The position numbers and the translations under genes were made by a program. This document shows positions 24,700-35,600 of a stretch of 63,065 bases of DNA, one piece after another; within the stretch, counting starts at the first letter, position 1; each line of letters begins with the position of its first letter. This DNA is from Clostridia bacterium (GTDB lineage Bacteria; Bacillota; Clostridia; UMGS1840). The stretch is taken from the NCBI GenBank assembly GCA_017936745.1, contig JAGBEY010000011.1, positions 72,498 through 135,562 of the forward strand. Reading direction: 5' to 3'. The notes beneath the pieces are model-generated. The model was not told where the DNA came from and searched no databases. It saw nothing but the letters and a program-made list of their open reading frames with translations.

Positions 24700-26016
24700 A
24701 TGCAGAACGTAAAAGAACTGATACAAAAAGCCGGTGTTGTCGGTGCCGGAGGAGCGGGGTTTCCCACCCATGTAAAACTGGCAGACAATATTGAAACAAT
24801 TCTGGTGAATGCAACTGAATGTGAGCCGCTCTTGAAAACGGACTTTTATCTTTTGTCCCAAGAATCCTCCCGTTTGGAAACTGCTTTGGAAGCATTAGTA
24901 AAAATTACAGGAGCAAAGCATGGCGTCATTGGCATCAAGCAGCACACCGGAGAGCTTCTGGGGATGGAACATCCCAAAAAAGTTTCCGATTTGGTTTCTT
25001 ATCGGTTTACAGGCAATGTGTATCCATCCGGTGACGAAATCATTTTAATTCAGGATGTTTTGGGAAAAGCGGTTCCGGGAGGGCAATTGCCGATTTCAGT
25101 CGGAGTGGTTGTTATCAATGCGGAAACTCTCTTTAACATTGCTAACGCAATGGAAGATAAGGCGGTGACCCATAAATATCTTACCGTTGCAGGGAACACA
25201 GAGAAAACCTATGTGATAAAGGTTGCTATCGGAACGCCTGTTTCTTATGTTCTGGATTCTCTTGGTGTCAGTGTTCCTCAAGATTGCAGTGTGTTAGAGG
25301 GTGGTCCCATGATGGGAAACATCATTAACCCGAACACCTCGGTAGTAACGAAAACAACGAAAAGTATTTTAATCATAGACAATAACACTCTTTGTATCCG
25401 CTTAAAAACAAGAAAACTTTCGGATTCTTTAAATCGTGCTTCCGGAAATTGCTGCGGCTGCAGAATGTGTACGGATTTATGCCCCAGGCATTTGATGGGC
25501 TACCCCATTGAACCGCATAAAATTGTGCAAAGGCTTTCTGCAAAAGCAAACGATACAAAGGTGTTTATGGGAGCTTTTTATTGCTCCAACTGCGGCGTGT
25601 GCCAAACCATTGCCTGCCCGCAGAATATCAGCCCGAACCGTTTATTCCAACGAGTAAAGGCTGAACTGTTAAAAAATGGAATTAAGGCTGTTCCAATGGA
25701 GCAGACCGTTCCCAAAGCAGTGCGAAATTACAGAAAAGTTCCGTCAAAACGTTTGGTAAACCGGTTGGGTATTAGAAAATATGAACGGGATGACTTTTCT
25801 TATCTGGAGCTTCCAAATCCCGCTCGTGTCAGCATCCTGGTAAAACAGCACATTGGTGCACCCGGAGACGTTTCGGTTTCGGTGGGGGATGCTGTGACCG
25901 TAGGTCAAATTATTGTGAAAGCAAAGGAAAATGCACTCAGCACAAATATTCACAGCTCTGTCAACGGAACTGTGGTGGAAATCAGCGAATCCGCCGTTCA
26001 TATTGCGGTGGAATAA
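24700..26016 (+). CDS. pduS: PduS-like RnfC-domain cobalamin reductase / electron carrier
   Basis: 438 residues. N-terminal Rossmann-like RnfC region binds FMN/NADH (GVVGAGGAGFPTHVKL, and NATECEPLLKTDF). Two ferredoxin-type iron-sulfur motifs follow (CCGCRMCTDLCP and CSNCGVCQTIACP), and a C-terminal SLBB/barrel-sandwich domain (VKQHIGAPGDVSVSVGDAVTVGQ). In Salmonella, PduS reduces cob(III)alamin for PduO. PduT next door can carry electrons through the shell to it. Confidence 0.92.
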   Translation: MQNVKELIQKAGVVGAGGAGFPTHVKLADNIETILVNATECEPLLKTDFYLLSQESSRLETALEALVKITGAKHGVIGIKQHTGELLGMEHPKKVSDLVSYRFTGNVYPSGDEIILIQDVLGKAVPGGQLPISVGVVVINAETLFNIANAMEDKAVTHKYLTVAGNTEKTYVIKVAIGTPVSYVLDSLGVSVPQDCSVLEGGPMMGNIINPNTSVVTKTTKSILIIDNNTLCIRLKTRKLSDSLNRASGNCCGCRMCTDLCPRHLMGYPIEPHKIVQRLSAKANDTKVFMGAFYCSNCGVCQTIACPQNISPNRLFQRVKAELLKNGIKAVPMEQTVPKAVRNYRKVPSKRLVNRLGIRKYERDDFSYLELPNPARVSILVKQHIGAPGDVSVSVGDAVTVGQIIVKAKENALSTNIHSSVNGTVVEISESAVHIAVE

Positions 26017-26041
26017 GGACTGAACAGGTGGGGAATCAGAT

Positions 26042-26590
26042 ATGATGGTATCAATCGGAATTATAGAAATCAATAATATTGCAAAAGGGTATCTGGTTTG
26101 CGATAATATTTTGAAGAAAACACAGATTCAAATGTCTATGGCACAACCAATATGCCCCGGTAAATTTGTGATGATTTTTGGCGGTAGTGTGTCATCTGTT
26201 AAGGTCGCTTGTGATTATGCCCGCACCAATTTTTCAGAAAACATTCTGGATATTTCGGAATTTGGCAACATTGATGTCCGTGTGTTCGATGCGTTAAACG
26301 GTGCGGCAGCAGGTGAAACGAGTGGCGCGCTGGGAATTATTGAAACATTTTCTGTGGCATCTTGCATTTTAGCTGCCGATGCTGCATTAAAAGCTGCAGC
26401 GGTTGAAGTTGTGGAGCTTCGTATTGCAAGAGGTATGGGCGGTAAGGCTTATGTTGCCTTGTCCGGTACTGTTGCGGCAGTAACCGCAGGGGTAGAGGCA
26501 GGTGCACAAAATGCCATTGAAAACGGCGTGCTGAATGACACTGCTGTCATTGCATCGCCCCACATTGATTTGTGGCAGTACTTACAATAA
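26042..26590 (+). CDS. pduT: BMC-T shell protein PduT with a predicted [4Fe-4S] pore
   Basis: 182 residues containing two fused BMC domains (about 1-90 and 95-182: GALGIIETFSVASCILAADAAL). Cys38 (QPICPGKF), counted from the ATG at 26042, corresponds to the cluster-binding Cys38 of Citrobacter PduT, whose trimer holds one [4Fe-4S] in the central pore. It is the only BMC-T gene here; no PduB-type trimer is present. Confidence 0.94.
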   Translation: MMVSIGIIEINNIAKGYLVCDNILKKTQIQMSMAQPICPGKFVMIFGGSVSSVKVACDYARTNFSENILDISEFGNIDVRVFDALNGAAAGETSGALGIIETFSVASCILAADAALKAAAVEVVELRIARGMGGKAYVALSGTVAAVTAGVEAGAQNAIENGVLNDTAVIASPHIDLWQYLQ

Positions 26591-26660
26591 TATAAAATTG
26601 ACGGTAGGCTTTATGGGATTTCTCGTGAAAGCCTATTTCGTTATAAGGAAGGTGTTTTGT

Positions 26661-27419
26661 TTGTTTGCACTGGAAAGAAGAAAACGAATATTGGAATTAC
26701 TGAATCAGAACGGAAGCGTTCTGGTAAATGATTTGAGTCGCGATTTGCAGGTGACTGTGGAAACCATCCGTCGAGATTTGGAAAAATTGGAGCAGTCGGA
26801 GCAATTGACCCGTACCCATGGCGGTGCAGTTCCGTTTGAAGAATCCAATTTGGATTTATCTTTAGAAAAACGACGTGGATTAAATATTGAGGGAAAAATT
26901 GCCATTGCGAGAAAGGCAGTCAATCATATCCGTCCGGGTGACACCATTTTCCTGGATGGGTCTACCACATCATATTATTTATCCAAACAATTAAAGGATA
27001 TGAAAAATATCACGATTATTACGAACAATCTGCAGATTTTAGAAGAGCTTTCAGGTTGTGATAAAATGAAAGTGATTTCCACCGGTGGTGTACTGGATGT
27101 AAACAATCAGTCATTTGTGGGTGAAGTTGCTGTAGATAATATCAACAAAAATTTCTGTGCCAATAAGATATTTTTCAGCAGTAAGGGGATGACAATGGAG
27201 CAGGGGATTTTAGAATCCAACGACGTGGAATTTCAGATTAAACGTGCCATGCTCAATAACAGTATGACAAAGTTTCTCTTACTGGACAAATCCAAGCTGG
27301 AAAAGGTAGGATTTATTAAACTGAGCAGCTTTTCGGAAATTGATATGTTGTTTACGGATGAAGAATTGTCGGAGGATTGGAAAAAAATCTTGAAGAAAAA
27401 TAAAGTAACAGTAGAATAA
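26661..27419 (+). CDS. DeoR/GlpR-family transcriptional regulator of the BMC operon
   Basis: 252 residues from TTG at 26661 (AAGGAAGG site 8 nt upstream), beginning LFALERRKRILELLNQNG, the standard DeoR start. HTH at about 20-45 (LVNDLSRDLQVTVETIRRDLEKLE), then RTHGGAV. The sugar-phosphate-sensing domain has the usual GDTIFLDGSTT and FFSSKGMTMEQGI motifs. Effectors are generally phosphorylated sugars, so rhamnulose-1-P, fuculose-1-P or DHAP are candidates. It lies inside the operon, and the 30-bp-spaced direct repeats at the operon promoter are its likely operator. Confidence 0.9.
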   Translation: MFALERRKRILELLNQNGSVLVNDLSRDLQVTVETIRRDLEKLEQSEQLTRTHGGAVPFEESNLDLSLEKRRGLNIEGKIAIARKAVNHIRPGDTIFLDGSTTSYYLSKQLKDMKNITIITNNLQILEELSGCDKMKVISTGGVLDVNNQSFVGEVAVDNINKNFCANKIFFSSKGMTMEQGILESNDVEFQIKRAMLNNSMTKFLLLDKSKLEKVGFIKLSSFSEIDMLFTDEELSEDWKKILKKNKVTVE

Positions 27420-27440
27420 ATACAATAGGAGGAAATTACA

Positions 27441-28910
27441 ATGAGTAAAAATGTTTTAGCATTCGATTTTGGTGCATCTTCTGGCAGAGCCATAATCGGT
27501 TCCTATGATGATAATAAAATTTCGTTAAAGGAAGTACATCGTTTTCCCAATGACCCGGTTTTCGTAAACGGAACTTTGTATTGGGATGTGCTTCGTTTGT
27601 TGTTTGAAATCAAGCAGGGGATTTTAGCAGCACATCATAACGGCGGTTTCGACAGTATCGGGATTGATACCTGGGGCGTTGACTTTGGCTTGATTGATAA
27701 AGACGGTCGCCTTTTGGAAAATCCCGTACATTACCGTGATACCAGAACTGATAACATTATGGAAGAAGTATTCCAGATTGTTCCCAAAGAAGAAATTTAT
27801 CAGAAAACCGGAACACAGTTTATGTCCTTTAATACTTTATTCCAGTTATATTATCTGGCAAAATACAGAAAAGATTTGTTAGACCGTGCGGATTGTTTCC
27901 TGTTGTTCCCGGATTTACTGGCATATTTCTTAACCGGAGAAAAAACTGTGGAATATACTCACGCCTCCACCACTCAGCTTGTGAATGCCGAAAGCAGAGA
28001 ATGGGATTTTGATTTAATTGACAAATTGGGTATTCCCAGACGGTTGTTCCCGAAAATTGTTCAGCCCGGTACAAAAAAGGGAATGTTATCAGAAGAAATC
28101 TGTAAAGAATTGGGTGTTCCCTCTGTTCCGGTTTGTGCAGTTGGTTCTCACGATACTGCATCTGCAGTTATGGCAGTGCCCTCTGAAAAAGAAGATTTTA
28201 TCTATATCAGCTGCGGCACCTGGTCTTTGTTCGGTACAGAATCCAAAATTCCGTATATTAACGAAAAATCACAGAAATATAATCTTACCAATGAAGGCGG
28301 ATATGACAATACCATCCGCTTCTTGAAAAACATTATGGGCTTGTGGCTCATTCAGGAATCCAGACGGCAGTGGATTCGGGAAGGCTTTGCCGTAACCTAT
28401 GGTGATTTGGAAAAAGAAGCCTTGGCGGAAGAAGCATTCAAATGCTTTATTGACTCTGATTATCCCATTTTCGGAAAGCCCGGAAATCTGCCCCAGCATA
28501 TTAAGGATTACTGCAAAAAAACAAATCAGTTTGTTCCCGAAAGCCGTGGGGAGGTAATGCGTTGTATTTATCAGAGCTTGGCACTGAAATATCGCTATGC
28601 TTTTGAAAACATCAAAGATGTTACCGGCAAAAATTATAAAGTGATTCACATTGTTGGCGGCGGAACGAAAGATAATCTGCTTTGTCAGATGACAGCAAAC
28701 TCCTGTGGTGTAGATGTGGTTGCAGGGCCCATTGAAGCAACTGCTCTTGGTAATGTTGCAGCACAGCTGATTGCGGGCGGCGATATCAAGGATTTAAAAA
28801 CAGCAAGACAGATTATTAAAAACTCAGAAACCACCACAACCTATCATCCTCAGGATGTGGAAGTGTGGAACAAAGCATATCAGGAATTTTTAAAACTGGA
28901 TATTGAGTAA
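27441..28910 (+). CDS. rhaB: L-rhamnulokinase
   Basis: 489 residues, FGGY kinase family, phosphorylating L-rhamnulose to L-rhamnulose-1-phosphate. The ATP/phosphate loops are AFDFGASSGRAIIG (about 6-19) and ISCGTWSLFG (about 255-264), with GGGTKDNLLCQMTAN (about 404-418) in the C-terminal lobe. The RhaB signatures SIGIDTWGVDFGL and YWDVLRLL near the N-terminus separate it from fuculokinase and xylulokinase. Last gene of the BMC operon; rhamnose isomerase and transport are not in the window. Confidence 0.93.
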   Translation: MSKNVLAFDFGASSGRAIIGSYDDNKISLKEVHRFPNDPVFVNGTLYWDVLRLLFEIKQGILAAHHNGGFDSIGIDTWGVDFGLIDKDGRLLENPVHYRDTRTDNIMEEVFQIVPKEEIYQKTGTQFMSFNTLFQLYYLAKYRKDLLDRADCFLLFPDLLAYFLTGEKTVEYTHASTTQLVNAESREWDFDLIDKLGIPRRLFPKIVQPGTKKGMLSEEICKELGVPSVPVCAVGSHDTASAVMAVPSEKEDFIYISCGTWSLFGTESKIPYINEKSQKYNLTNEGGYDNTIRFLKNIMGLWLIQESRRQWIREGFAVTYGDLEKEALAEEAFKCFIDSDYPIFGKPGNLPQHIKDYCKKTNQFVPESRGEVMRCIYQSLALKYRYAFENIKDVTGKNYKVIHIVGGGTKDNLLCQMTANSCGVDVVAGPIEATALGNVAAQLIAGGDIKDLKTARQIIKNSETTTTYHPQDVEVWNKAYQEFLKLDIE

Positions 28911-28913
28911 TTT

Positions 28914-28949
28914 AAAAAAAGGAGCATTCCGAGGAATGCTCCTTTTTTT
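28914..28949. terminator. Terminator ending the BMC operon
   Basis: GGAGCATTCC and GGAATGCTCC (10-bp perfect stem, 2-nt loop) between A7 and T7 runs; works for rhaB and for the converging TSCPD gene. Confidence 0.92.
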
Positions 28950-29196
28950 ATGCACGAATTGCTTCTTTTAATGCTTTTGATAACTGGTCAGGGCAGGAGG
29001 TTCCTTTCCCCATGCAGTCAATTCCCTCCAGACGGCGGATGGCCTCTGTTACTTCATAGCCCTCAACCAATCGGGAAACTCCCTGGGAATTTCCGTGGCA
29101 TCCACCCGTAAAACGGACCGATTTTATGATGTTATCTTCTATGGTAATTTCAATTTTTCGGGAGCATACTCCCTTGGGATGATAGGTAAAATTCAT
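28948..29196 (-). CDS. TIGR03905-family TSCPD domain protein
   Basis: 82 residues: FTYHPKGVCSRKIEITIEDN, VRFTGGCHGNSQGVSRLVEG, and GIDCMGKGTSCPDQLSKAL. The conserved Cys and TSCPD motif match the small TSCPD proteins related to the C-terminal domain of B12-dependent ribonucleotide reductase; function unknown. Ribosome site GAAAGGA. It is immediately downstream of addA on the same strand, 21 bp apart. Confidence 0.88.
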   Translation of the reverse strand: MNFTYHPKGVCSRKIEITIEDNIIKSVRFTGGCHGNSQGVSRLVEGYEVTEAIRRLEGIDCMGKGTSCPDQLSKALKEAIRA

Positions 29197-29217
29197 GTTG
29201 TGTTCCTTTCTATCGGA

Positions 29218-32200
29218 TTAAAATTCAATGAAGCTGTTGTTTTTTGCGGTATAAATATATTTTTTTCTGACCGGTTTTTCTTCCATCTTTTCCAGTGCAT
29301 AACTGTAAAGCTCAATCTGGCGGGCATAATTTTTCCGGATTTTTTCTTCGTTGGGATTGCGGTCTGTTTTAAAATCCAAAAGGGTGATAGCATTGTCGGA
29401 AATAAAATAACAGTCGGTTGTTCCCTGAAGAAGAATTGCATCCTCTGTGTCTACCGGATAAATTTTATTGGCAGGAATTCGCACCAGAAATGACTTTTCC
29501 CGACACACCTTGTCTGCAGTAAGAATTTCTTTAGCCAGATTTGTTTGAAAAAACTGTTCCAGCTTCTTTTTAACATCTTCGGAGTACTCCCGTTCTCCGG
29601 CACGGAACACCGCATCGCGAATTGCATCTTTGGGAGATAAACCGTTTTTTATGGCATCCAGATTGATACACTCAAACACCTTGTGGAAATAGGTTCCGTA
29701 TTCGCTTTGGGAATACCGTTGTTCCAGAGTGTCTAAATCGGACAGCAATATGGTGTGTGCGGGGATTTCACCTTTTTGCATACGGTTTGCTTCGGTAACA
29801 GCAATTTTTGTGGGCAATGCTGTTCGCTCCTTATGATGATATTCCACAAATAAATGTTCTGCTTCAGGAAAAATTCCAGTTTCTTGTTGTGCTGCTGATG
29901 CTTTTTTTGTTTCCTGACCGAAAATTTCCGCAGCAGTCGATACCTTGACGCGGTAGGGAGAGCCGGATTGCACACACGGCATAATGTGATTGATGAATGT
30001 TCCGGCAGTATACATACTGTCTTTTGTAATTCCTACGGTTTCATATTGTGTTTTCCACTGCGCAAATGATTTTTCTGCATCGTTTACAGTCGCAGTTAAA
30101 ATCAGTTTTTCTTTTGCACGGGTTAGGGCAACATACAAAATTCGCATTTCTTCACTGATTTCTTCTTCCTTTAATGCAGTTTTCAATGCTTTTTTGGTAA
30201 GTGTGGGGTAGGAGAAACGGTGTGCTTCATCAATATAATCAGCGCCTAAGCCATATGTTGGATGGAAAATTATCTGTCCCTCTCCGGATTTATGATTAAA
30301 TTTTCCGCCAAGTCCCGAAACAAACACAATGGGGTATTCCAAGCCTTTGCTTTTGTGCATTGTAATAATGCGGACAGCATTTTTCGGTGGATGTTCCTGA
30401 AATGCCGGAAGTTGCTTGTCGGATTGGCTGTTAGCTTCCAGATAATGCAGAAATCCCTTTAAACCACTGGCTTGTGTATCGTCGAAGGAACGGGCAAGCT
30501 GAAGAAAAATTTCCATATTTTCCATTCGGATTTCCGGATTTTTATAAACACAGAATAGTTCTTTCAAGTGATAGTCCCGGTAAAGTGTTTCAATCAGAAA
30601 CGAGATTTTTTTTGTGTAAGCAATTCTTTGAAACTGTTCCAGAAAGCTTTTTACAGCTTTGGCATTCCCGGTCTCAGCCAGCTTTAATGCACAGAAAAAC
30701 GGTTCGTCGGGCGAAAGGTTCCGCACGGTAAAAATATCATCCTCCGACCAGTAAAATAAAGGACTTTTTAGCAAAGCTAACAGTGCGATGTCATCATAAG
30801 GGTTATCTATGGCTTTCAAAATGGCATGCATCACACGGATTTCAACGGTTGAAAAGAGGGTTTCGGAAAAATCAATGCTCACAGGAATGCCAAATTCTGT
30901 CAGTGTTTCAAATAACTGGCGGGCAAATTCCTTTAAATTTCGCAGAAGAATAACAATGTCCCCGTAGGTTGCCGGATGGGAACACTTGTTTTTTAAATCG
31001 TAAACTTCGGTTTTTTCTTCGTAGATTATCTGATGAATCCGTTTGGCAATCATCACTGCTTCTTCGTTAAAATCTTCTGTATCGTCGTTTGGTTCAAATT
31101 TTTGGGATTTATCAACCAACAAAATTTCAGCACTGTAATCGGAGGCGGTATCTTTGGGATAATCTGCGGTTTGAATTAACGCTTCTTTTAAGTAGTCGGT
31201 TCTGCCTGTTTTCGGTGTCATAATTTGAGAAAAAATGCAGTTGACTGCATCCACAACTTCACTTCTGCTGCGGAAGTTGTTGGACAGGAAAATCACTTCG
31301 TGCTTTTCATCGTGATAGGTTTCCTGCTTGTCCATAAAAATCTGCGGTTTCGCAAGACGGAAGCCGTAAATGCTTTGCTTCACATCGCCGACTAAGAACA
31401 TATTTTCACCGTTTCTGGATATCAAGCGGAATAAATGGTCCTGAATATCGTTGGTATCCTGATATTCGTCGATTAAAATTTCAACAAATTTTTCCTGATA
31501 GCTGATAGCGGTTTCCGACGGATTTCCGTTTTCATCCGACAGAATTTGCAACGCGTAATGCTCAAAATCGGAAAAATCAATGATAGATTTTTTTCGTTTT
31601 TCTTCCTGATATCGCTTGGTAAACTCTTTCGTCAGTTTGGTTAGGGTTTCTACACATTCTAAAATTGCTTCATAATCTCTTCGTTCATCTTCTATCGAAT
31701 TGGAAATCAGGGGATGAAACTCTTTTAAAGCAGTTTTGAAATTGTCACGGATTTCTCTGATATAGCCGGTATCCGTCCCTGCTTTTTTCCCTTTTACCCG
31801 TGCCAGAGAAAGAAAACTCCAGGTATTCAAGCGGAATTGAACGGTTACAAAATCGGTTTCCTTTTGCAATGATTTAATAAATTCATATTCCTCCTGATAA
31901 ATTTCACGGTAGGGAAACAGATCAGGATTTGCATCAATTTCTTCCAGTGCCAGACGGTAATTTGTCTCATGGTCGGCAAGTAAGCTTTGCAATCGGGATA
32001 AAATAATTTTTGCAAAGGCAGTTTTTGAAAAATCTTCTGTGACTGCTTTTGCCTGATTGTTACAAAATTCGTAAAATTGATCCGGTTGAGACAGTGTTGC
32101 AGTAAAATTGTAGCAGGATAATATCAACTTATGAATTTTTTTGTCATCTCTGCCGTAGCCGTAAGTATCGGCAAACCGTAAAAAGGCTTCATCATTGGCT

Positions 32201-32643
32201 TCGTATTTATCTTCCATCAGCTCGGTCAGACATTTGTGCATCAGAATATTACATTCGGTTTCGTCTCCAATACGGAATTTTACAGGAATATCCAGCTTGT
32301 TGATGTTGTTTTTTATAAGATTCAGACAAAATCCGTGCATCGTCTGGATATTGGCGTTAGACATTAAGAGCACTTGACGTTTCAGCTTCCGGTTATTTGG
32401 GTCCTGTGACAGTCGGTTCAGGATTTCTTTGTAGATTTTATCCTTCATTTCTGCGGCTGCCGCATTGGTAAAGGTTACCACAAGCAGCCGGTCAATATCC
32501 GGGCCGTCTTTTGCACATACGGTTTCGATAATCCGCTGCACCAACACTGCAGTTTTTCCGCTGCCGGCTGCTGCTGAAACCAAGAGAGATTTTTCACGAA
32601 TATCAATAGCACTCTGTTGTGCGGGGGTATATTTAATTGCCAC
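29218..32643 (-). CDS. addA: ATP-dependent helicase/nuclease subunit A
   Basis: 1141 residues from a GTG at 32643 (AGGTG site), overlapping the addB stop by 11 bp. It is the UvrD-type helicase plus nuclease subunit of the AddAB double-strand-break resection enzyme. Walker A SAAAGSGKTAVLVQRI (about 20-35), FTNAAAAEMK, Walker B region IDEYQDTNDIQD, and TMHKSKGLEYPIVF (motif V) are visible. The C-terminal RecB-like nuclease motif is TLLDFKTDRN near residue 1090. Confidence 0.95.
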   Translation of the reverse strand: MAIKYTPAQQSAIDIREKSLLVSAAAGSGKTAVLVQRIIETVCAKDGPDIDRLLVVTFTNAAAAEMKDKIYKEILNRLSQDPNNRKLKRQVLLMSNANIQTMHGFCLNLIKNNINKLDIPVKFRIGDETECNILMHKCLTELMEDKYEANDEAFLRFADTYGYGRDDKKIHKLILSCYNFTATLSQPDQFYEFCNNQAKAVTEDFSKTAFAKIILSRLQSLLADHETNYRLALEEIDANPDLFPYREIYQEEYEFIKSLQKETDFVTVQFRLNTWSFLSLARVKGKKAGTDTGYIREIRDNFKTALKEFHPLISNSIEDERRDYEAILECVETLTKLTKEFTKRYQEEKRKKSIIDFSDFEHYALQILSDENGNPSETAISYQEKFVEILIDEYQDTNDIQDHLFRLISRNGENMFLVGDVKQSIYGFRLAKPQIFMDKQETYHDEKHEVIFLSNNFRSRSEVVDAVNCIFSQIMTPKTGRTDYLKEALIQTADYPKDTASDYSAEILLVDKSQKFEPNDDTEDFNEEAVMIAKRIHQIIYEEKTEVYDLKNKCSHPATYGDIVILLRNLKEFARQLFETLTEFGIPVSIDFSETLFSTVEIRVMHAILKAIDNPYDDIALLALLKSPLFYWSEDDIFTVRNLSPDEPFFCALKLAETGNAKAVKSFLEQFQRIAYTKKISFLIETLYRDYHLKELFCVYKNPEIRMENMEIFLQLARSFDDTQASGLKGFLHYLEANSQSDKQLPAFQEHPPKNAVRIITMHKSKGLEYPIVFVSGLGGKFNHKSGEGQIIFHPTYGLGADYIDEAHRFSYPTLTKKALKTALKEEEISEEMRILYVALTRAKEKLILTATVNDAEKSFAQWKTQYETVGITKDSMYTAGTFINHIMPCVQSGSPYRVKVSTAAEIFGQETKKASAAQQETGIFPEAEHLFVEYHHKERTALPTKIAVTEANRMQKGEIPAHTILLSDLDTLEQRYSQSEYGTYFHKVFECINLDAIKNGLSPKDAIRDAVFRAGEREYSEDVKKKLEQFFQTNLAKEILTADKVCREKSFLVRIPANKIYPVDTEDAILLQGTTDCYFISDNAITLLDFKTDRNPNEEKIRKNYARQIELYSYALEKMEEKPVRKKYIYTAKNNSFIEF

Positions 32644-35600
32644 TGTTTTCACCTGCCGTTTCTTCTTTGGAGTCGGTTTCAAAATAGTCTTCTTTGGAAA
32701 GCTTTTTCAGATTCCGATACGTGTGCATTTTCGGGTCGAACATACATACACTTGCGTAGGGACACCAATCGCATCCGGTTTCAGTCCCGTAGCGGTACGG
32801 TTTTATTGCGATATCACCGCTTTGAATTTTGTTTCCGATTGTCTGAATGGTTTCCTCGCAATCGTTTAAGAGTCGGTTAAATTCCTCTAAGAACAGAAGA
32901 TTTTTCAATTTGTACTGTCCGTTTCTGTCAGTACGGATATCACACACCTCCGAATGATAAGAGGGAAGCTCACCCAGCTGACGGTCGATGGCACGAATCA
33001 GGGAATCGTCATTCAGCACAAAGCCTTTCATACTGAATTTTTTGCGAATTTCCCGCATTACTTCATCGGGAGCAGGCCGCTCTTTAAAGGAAACGACAGA
33101 ATCGCCAAAATTGGTATAAAAAGCTGCACCGGGTAGAATTTCACCGGTAAAATTTAAGTATTCGCCGCCGTTTTTCACTACGGTTCGTAAGTAGGTGAGC
33201 AGCTGAAGCTGAATTCCATCCTTGATGAGAGTGAAATTAAATTCTTTTGCGCTGGATTTGTAATCAATAATCCGCACATATAAACGGTCTTCGGCTTTTG
33301 CAACATCACAGCGGTCAATTGTGCCGTACATTTGCATAACAGAGCCGTCCTCCAGTGCAATGGTAAGTGGGGGAATCCCGTTCTCGTCAAATGAAATTTC
33401 GTATCCAACGGGAACAAATTCTCCCTGGCTGTATTGCTCCGAAATAAATGAAACTGCATTCCGAAGCAGTCGTTTCAATTTTTTGATTAAGTATTTTGTG
33501 CGTGAATTGAATAACGACAAATCCGGTGCAATCCGCTGAATTTCTTTGGGAACAAGAACTTCAATTTTCGCTTCAATATAGGCTTCGTCTATCGTTTCCC
33601 AAGTCTTGTTATCCGCCTTCAGAGATTTTGAAAACCGATCCAGCAGGCTGTGAATAATCGAGCCGGTTTTTCTGGGGTCGTAGCTTATATTTTCCCGTTC
33701 TCTTATTTTCAGCATGTAGTTAATAAAATAAGCATAGCCGCATTTCTGATAGGTTTCCAGGCGGGAGACCGAGGCGTTTAATTGCTTTTGATATTTGGAG
33801 TCCAGTATTTTTCGGGAAAGCTTTTTTTTCGTTTCGAAATAATTCAGTTGTTTCATGGAATCCAGTTTTTGCCATACAATCTGCAGTCTTGTTTTTCGTT
33901 CATCTGCCAATAATTCGTCCGGAATTTTTTTAGGCGACAGCCTTTGTTTATAGGGATTGGAAAAAGCCATCACTGCCTGCTGGGTATACTCTGTTTGATT
34001 GACCATGGAACAATCAAACGGCATAACATCGGAGAAATGCTGCAGTTTCGTCCAGATAAAGGATGGCATTTTTTTCTCAGTATCGGATTCTGCATCATTT
34101 TTGGACAGATATAAATGCTGTTCTGCTGTTAAAAATGCACGGTATAATGCCAGCATAGAAGAACAGTTTTCATAAAGAGAGGTAGGGAGGTCAATCCCGG
34201 TAATTTCAGCAATGGTTTCCCGTTCCAAATCAGAAAGATAGGTGGTATTATCGGATGCTTTCGGTGTCACACCTTCGTTCAGTCCGATTATGAATACATA
34301 GGGAGATGACAGGCTTCGCCCCCGGTCAATATCCGACACTGTGACCGTGTCTAAGGTGTCTGGTACTTCGCCGGTTTCGTAAAGCTCCAAGGATTGTCTT
34401 AAAAGAGCAAGATAGTCAACGGGTTTAATTTTATCTGTTCCGATTAAAATATCTATATTTTTAATGGCAGTTAAAATAATGTTATATGCCGCAGCGGTTT
34501 CCTGACGGAGTGCAGATTCCGTTTGTTCCAGATAAGCTCGGACTGCTTGCTCCAGTTTTAACTCTTTCGTATAATTTTGAAAGGCATTGAGATAATTTTC
34601 GGGATGATGAAAGTGTTGAATAACCGGCAAAAGAAAACGCTGATATACCTTTTGAATGATATCCAGTTTGTCGGTATAATAATTTTTCTGTGTTTTGAAA
34701 AATTCACATTTCTGATTCCACCGGTCAAGGTTGGTAATGTCATTTTTTTGAATGTGAAATCTGCACAATAGTTCTTCAAATATACAAATTTCATCATGAA
34801 CATCATACACGGAACATAAGCTTTTTAAATATTCTGTCACCGATTCTCTGGTATAGCCTGACAGCACCATAGAAAACATTGTTAAAATAATTTTGGAAAT
34901 GGGATTTTCCGTCAAAGGGGTTTTACAGTCGATAAAGCAAGGAATCCGGGTATCGGAAAATATTTTTTCAATGTCATTCTGATACAGTCCCAAATCGCCC
35001 GTTAACACCGTGAAATCAGAATACGATGCACCTTCTGACACTTTTTTTTGAATGGTGTCCACAACAAAACGGATTTCGTCCTGCTGATTTTTAGCATTCA
35101 CCATCGTAATGTTAAGTGTTGGTTGATTGTCGGGAATGCCGTCAAACAACTGACAAAAGAAATTGTCGGAGGTATCTTCGGCTTTTTTGATGGAAGCGGT
35201 TTGGTTTTGTGCTTTGGAAAGCTTCAGTAATTGTTGATAGGTACGATAGGTGGGGAAGAACAGGTCACCCGGCTCTTTTTCGGAAATATCGTCTAAAAGA
35301 AGGGGAATAAAGACGTTTTTGGCTTGTTTTAATAATGCTGAAATCACCTGATATTCTGCAGGAGAAAAGGAGATGAAATGATCAATAAAAACCTGAAAAT
35401 CCTGATATAACCCGTGTTCATTTATGTTAGAGGCAAGAATTTGAAAGCTATCTTCAAAATCCTTGAATTTTTCGGAAATTTCGGTTTGGTAATGGGTGAG
35501 AATAAAATCCAGGTCGCTGATTTTTTGATATAAGAATGTGCCTTTTTCCAGATTGCTTTTAATGGCTTCCAGTGTTTCGTGACCGATGAGATGTCCTTTA

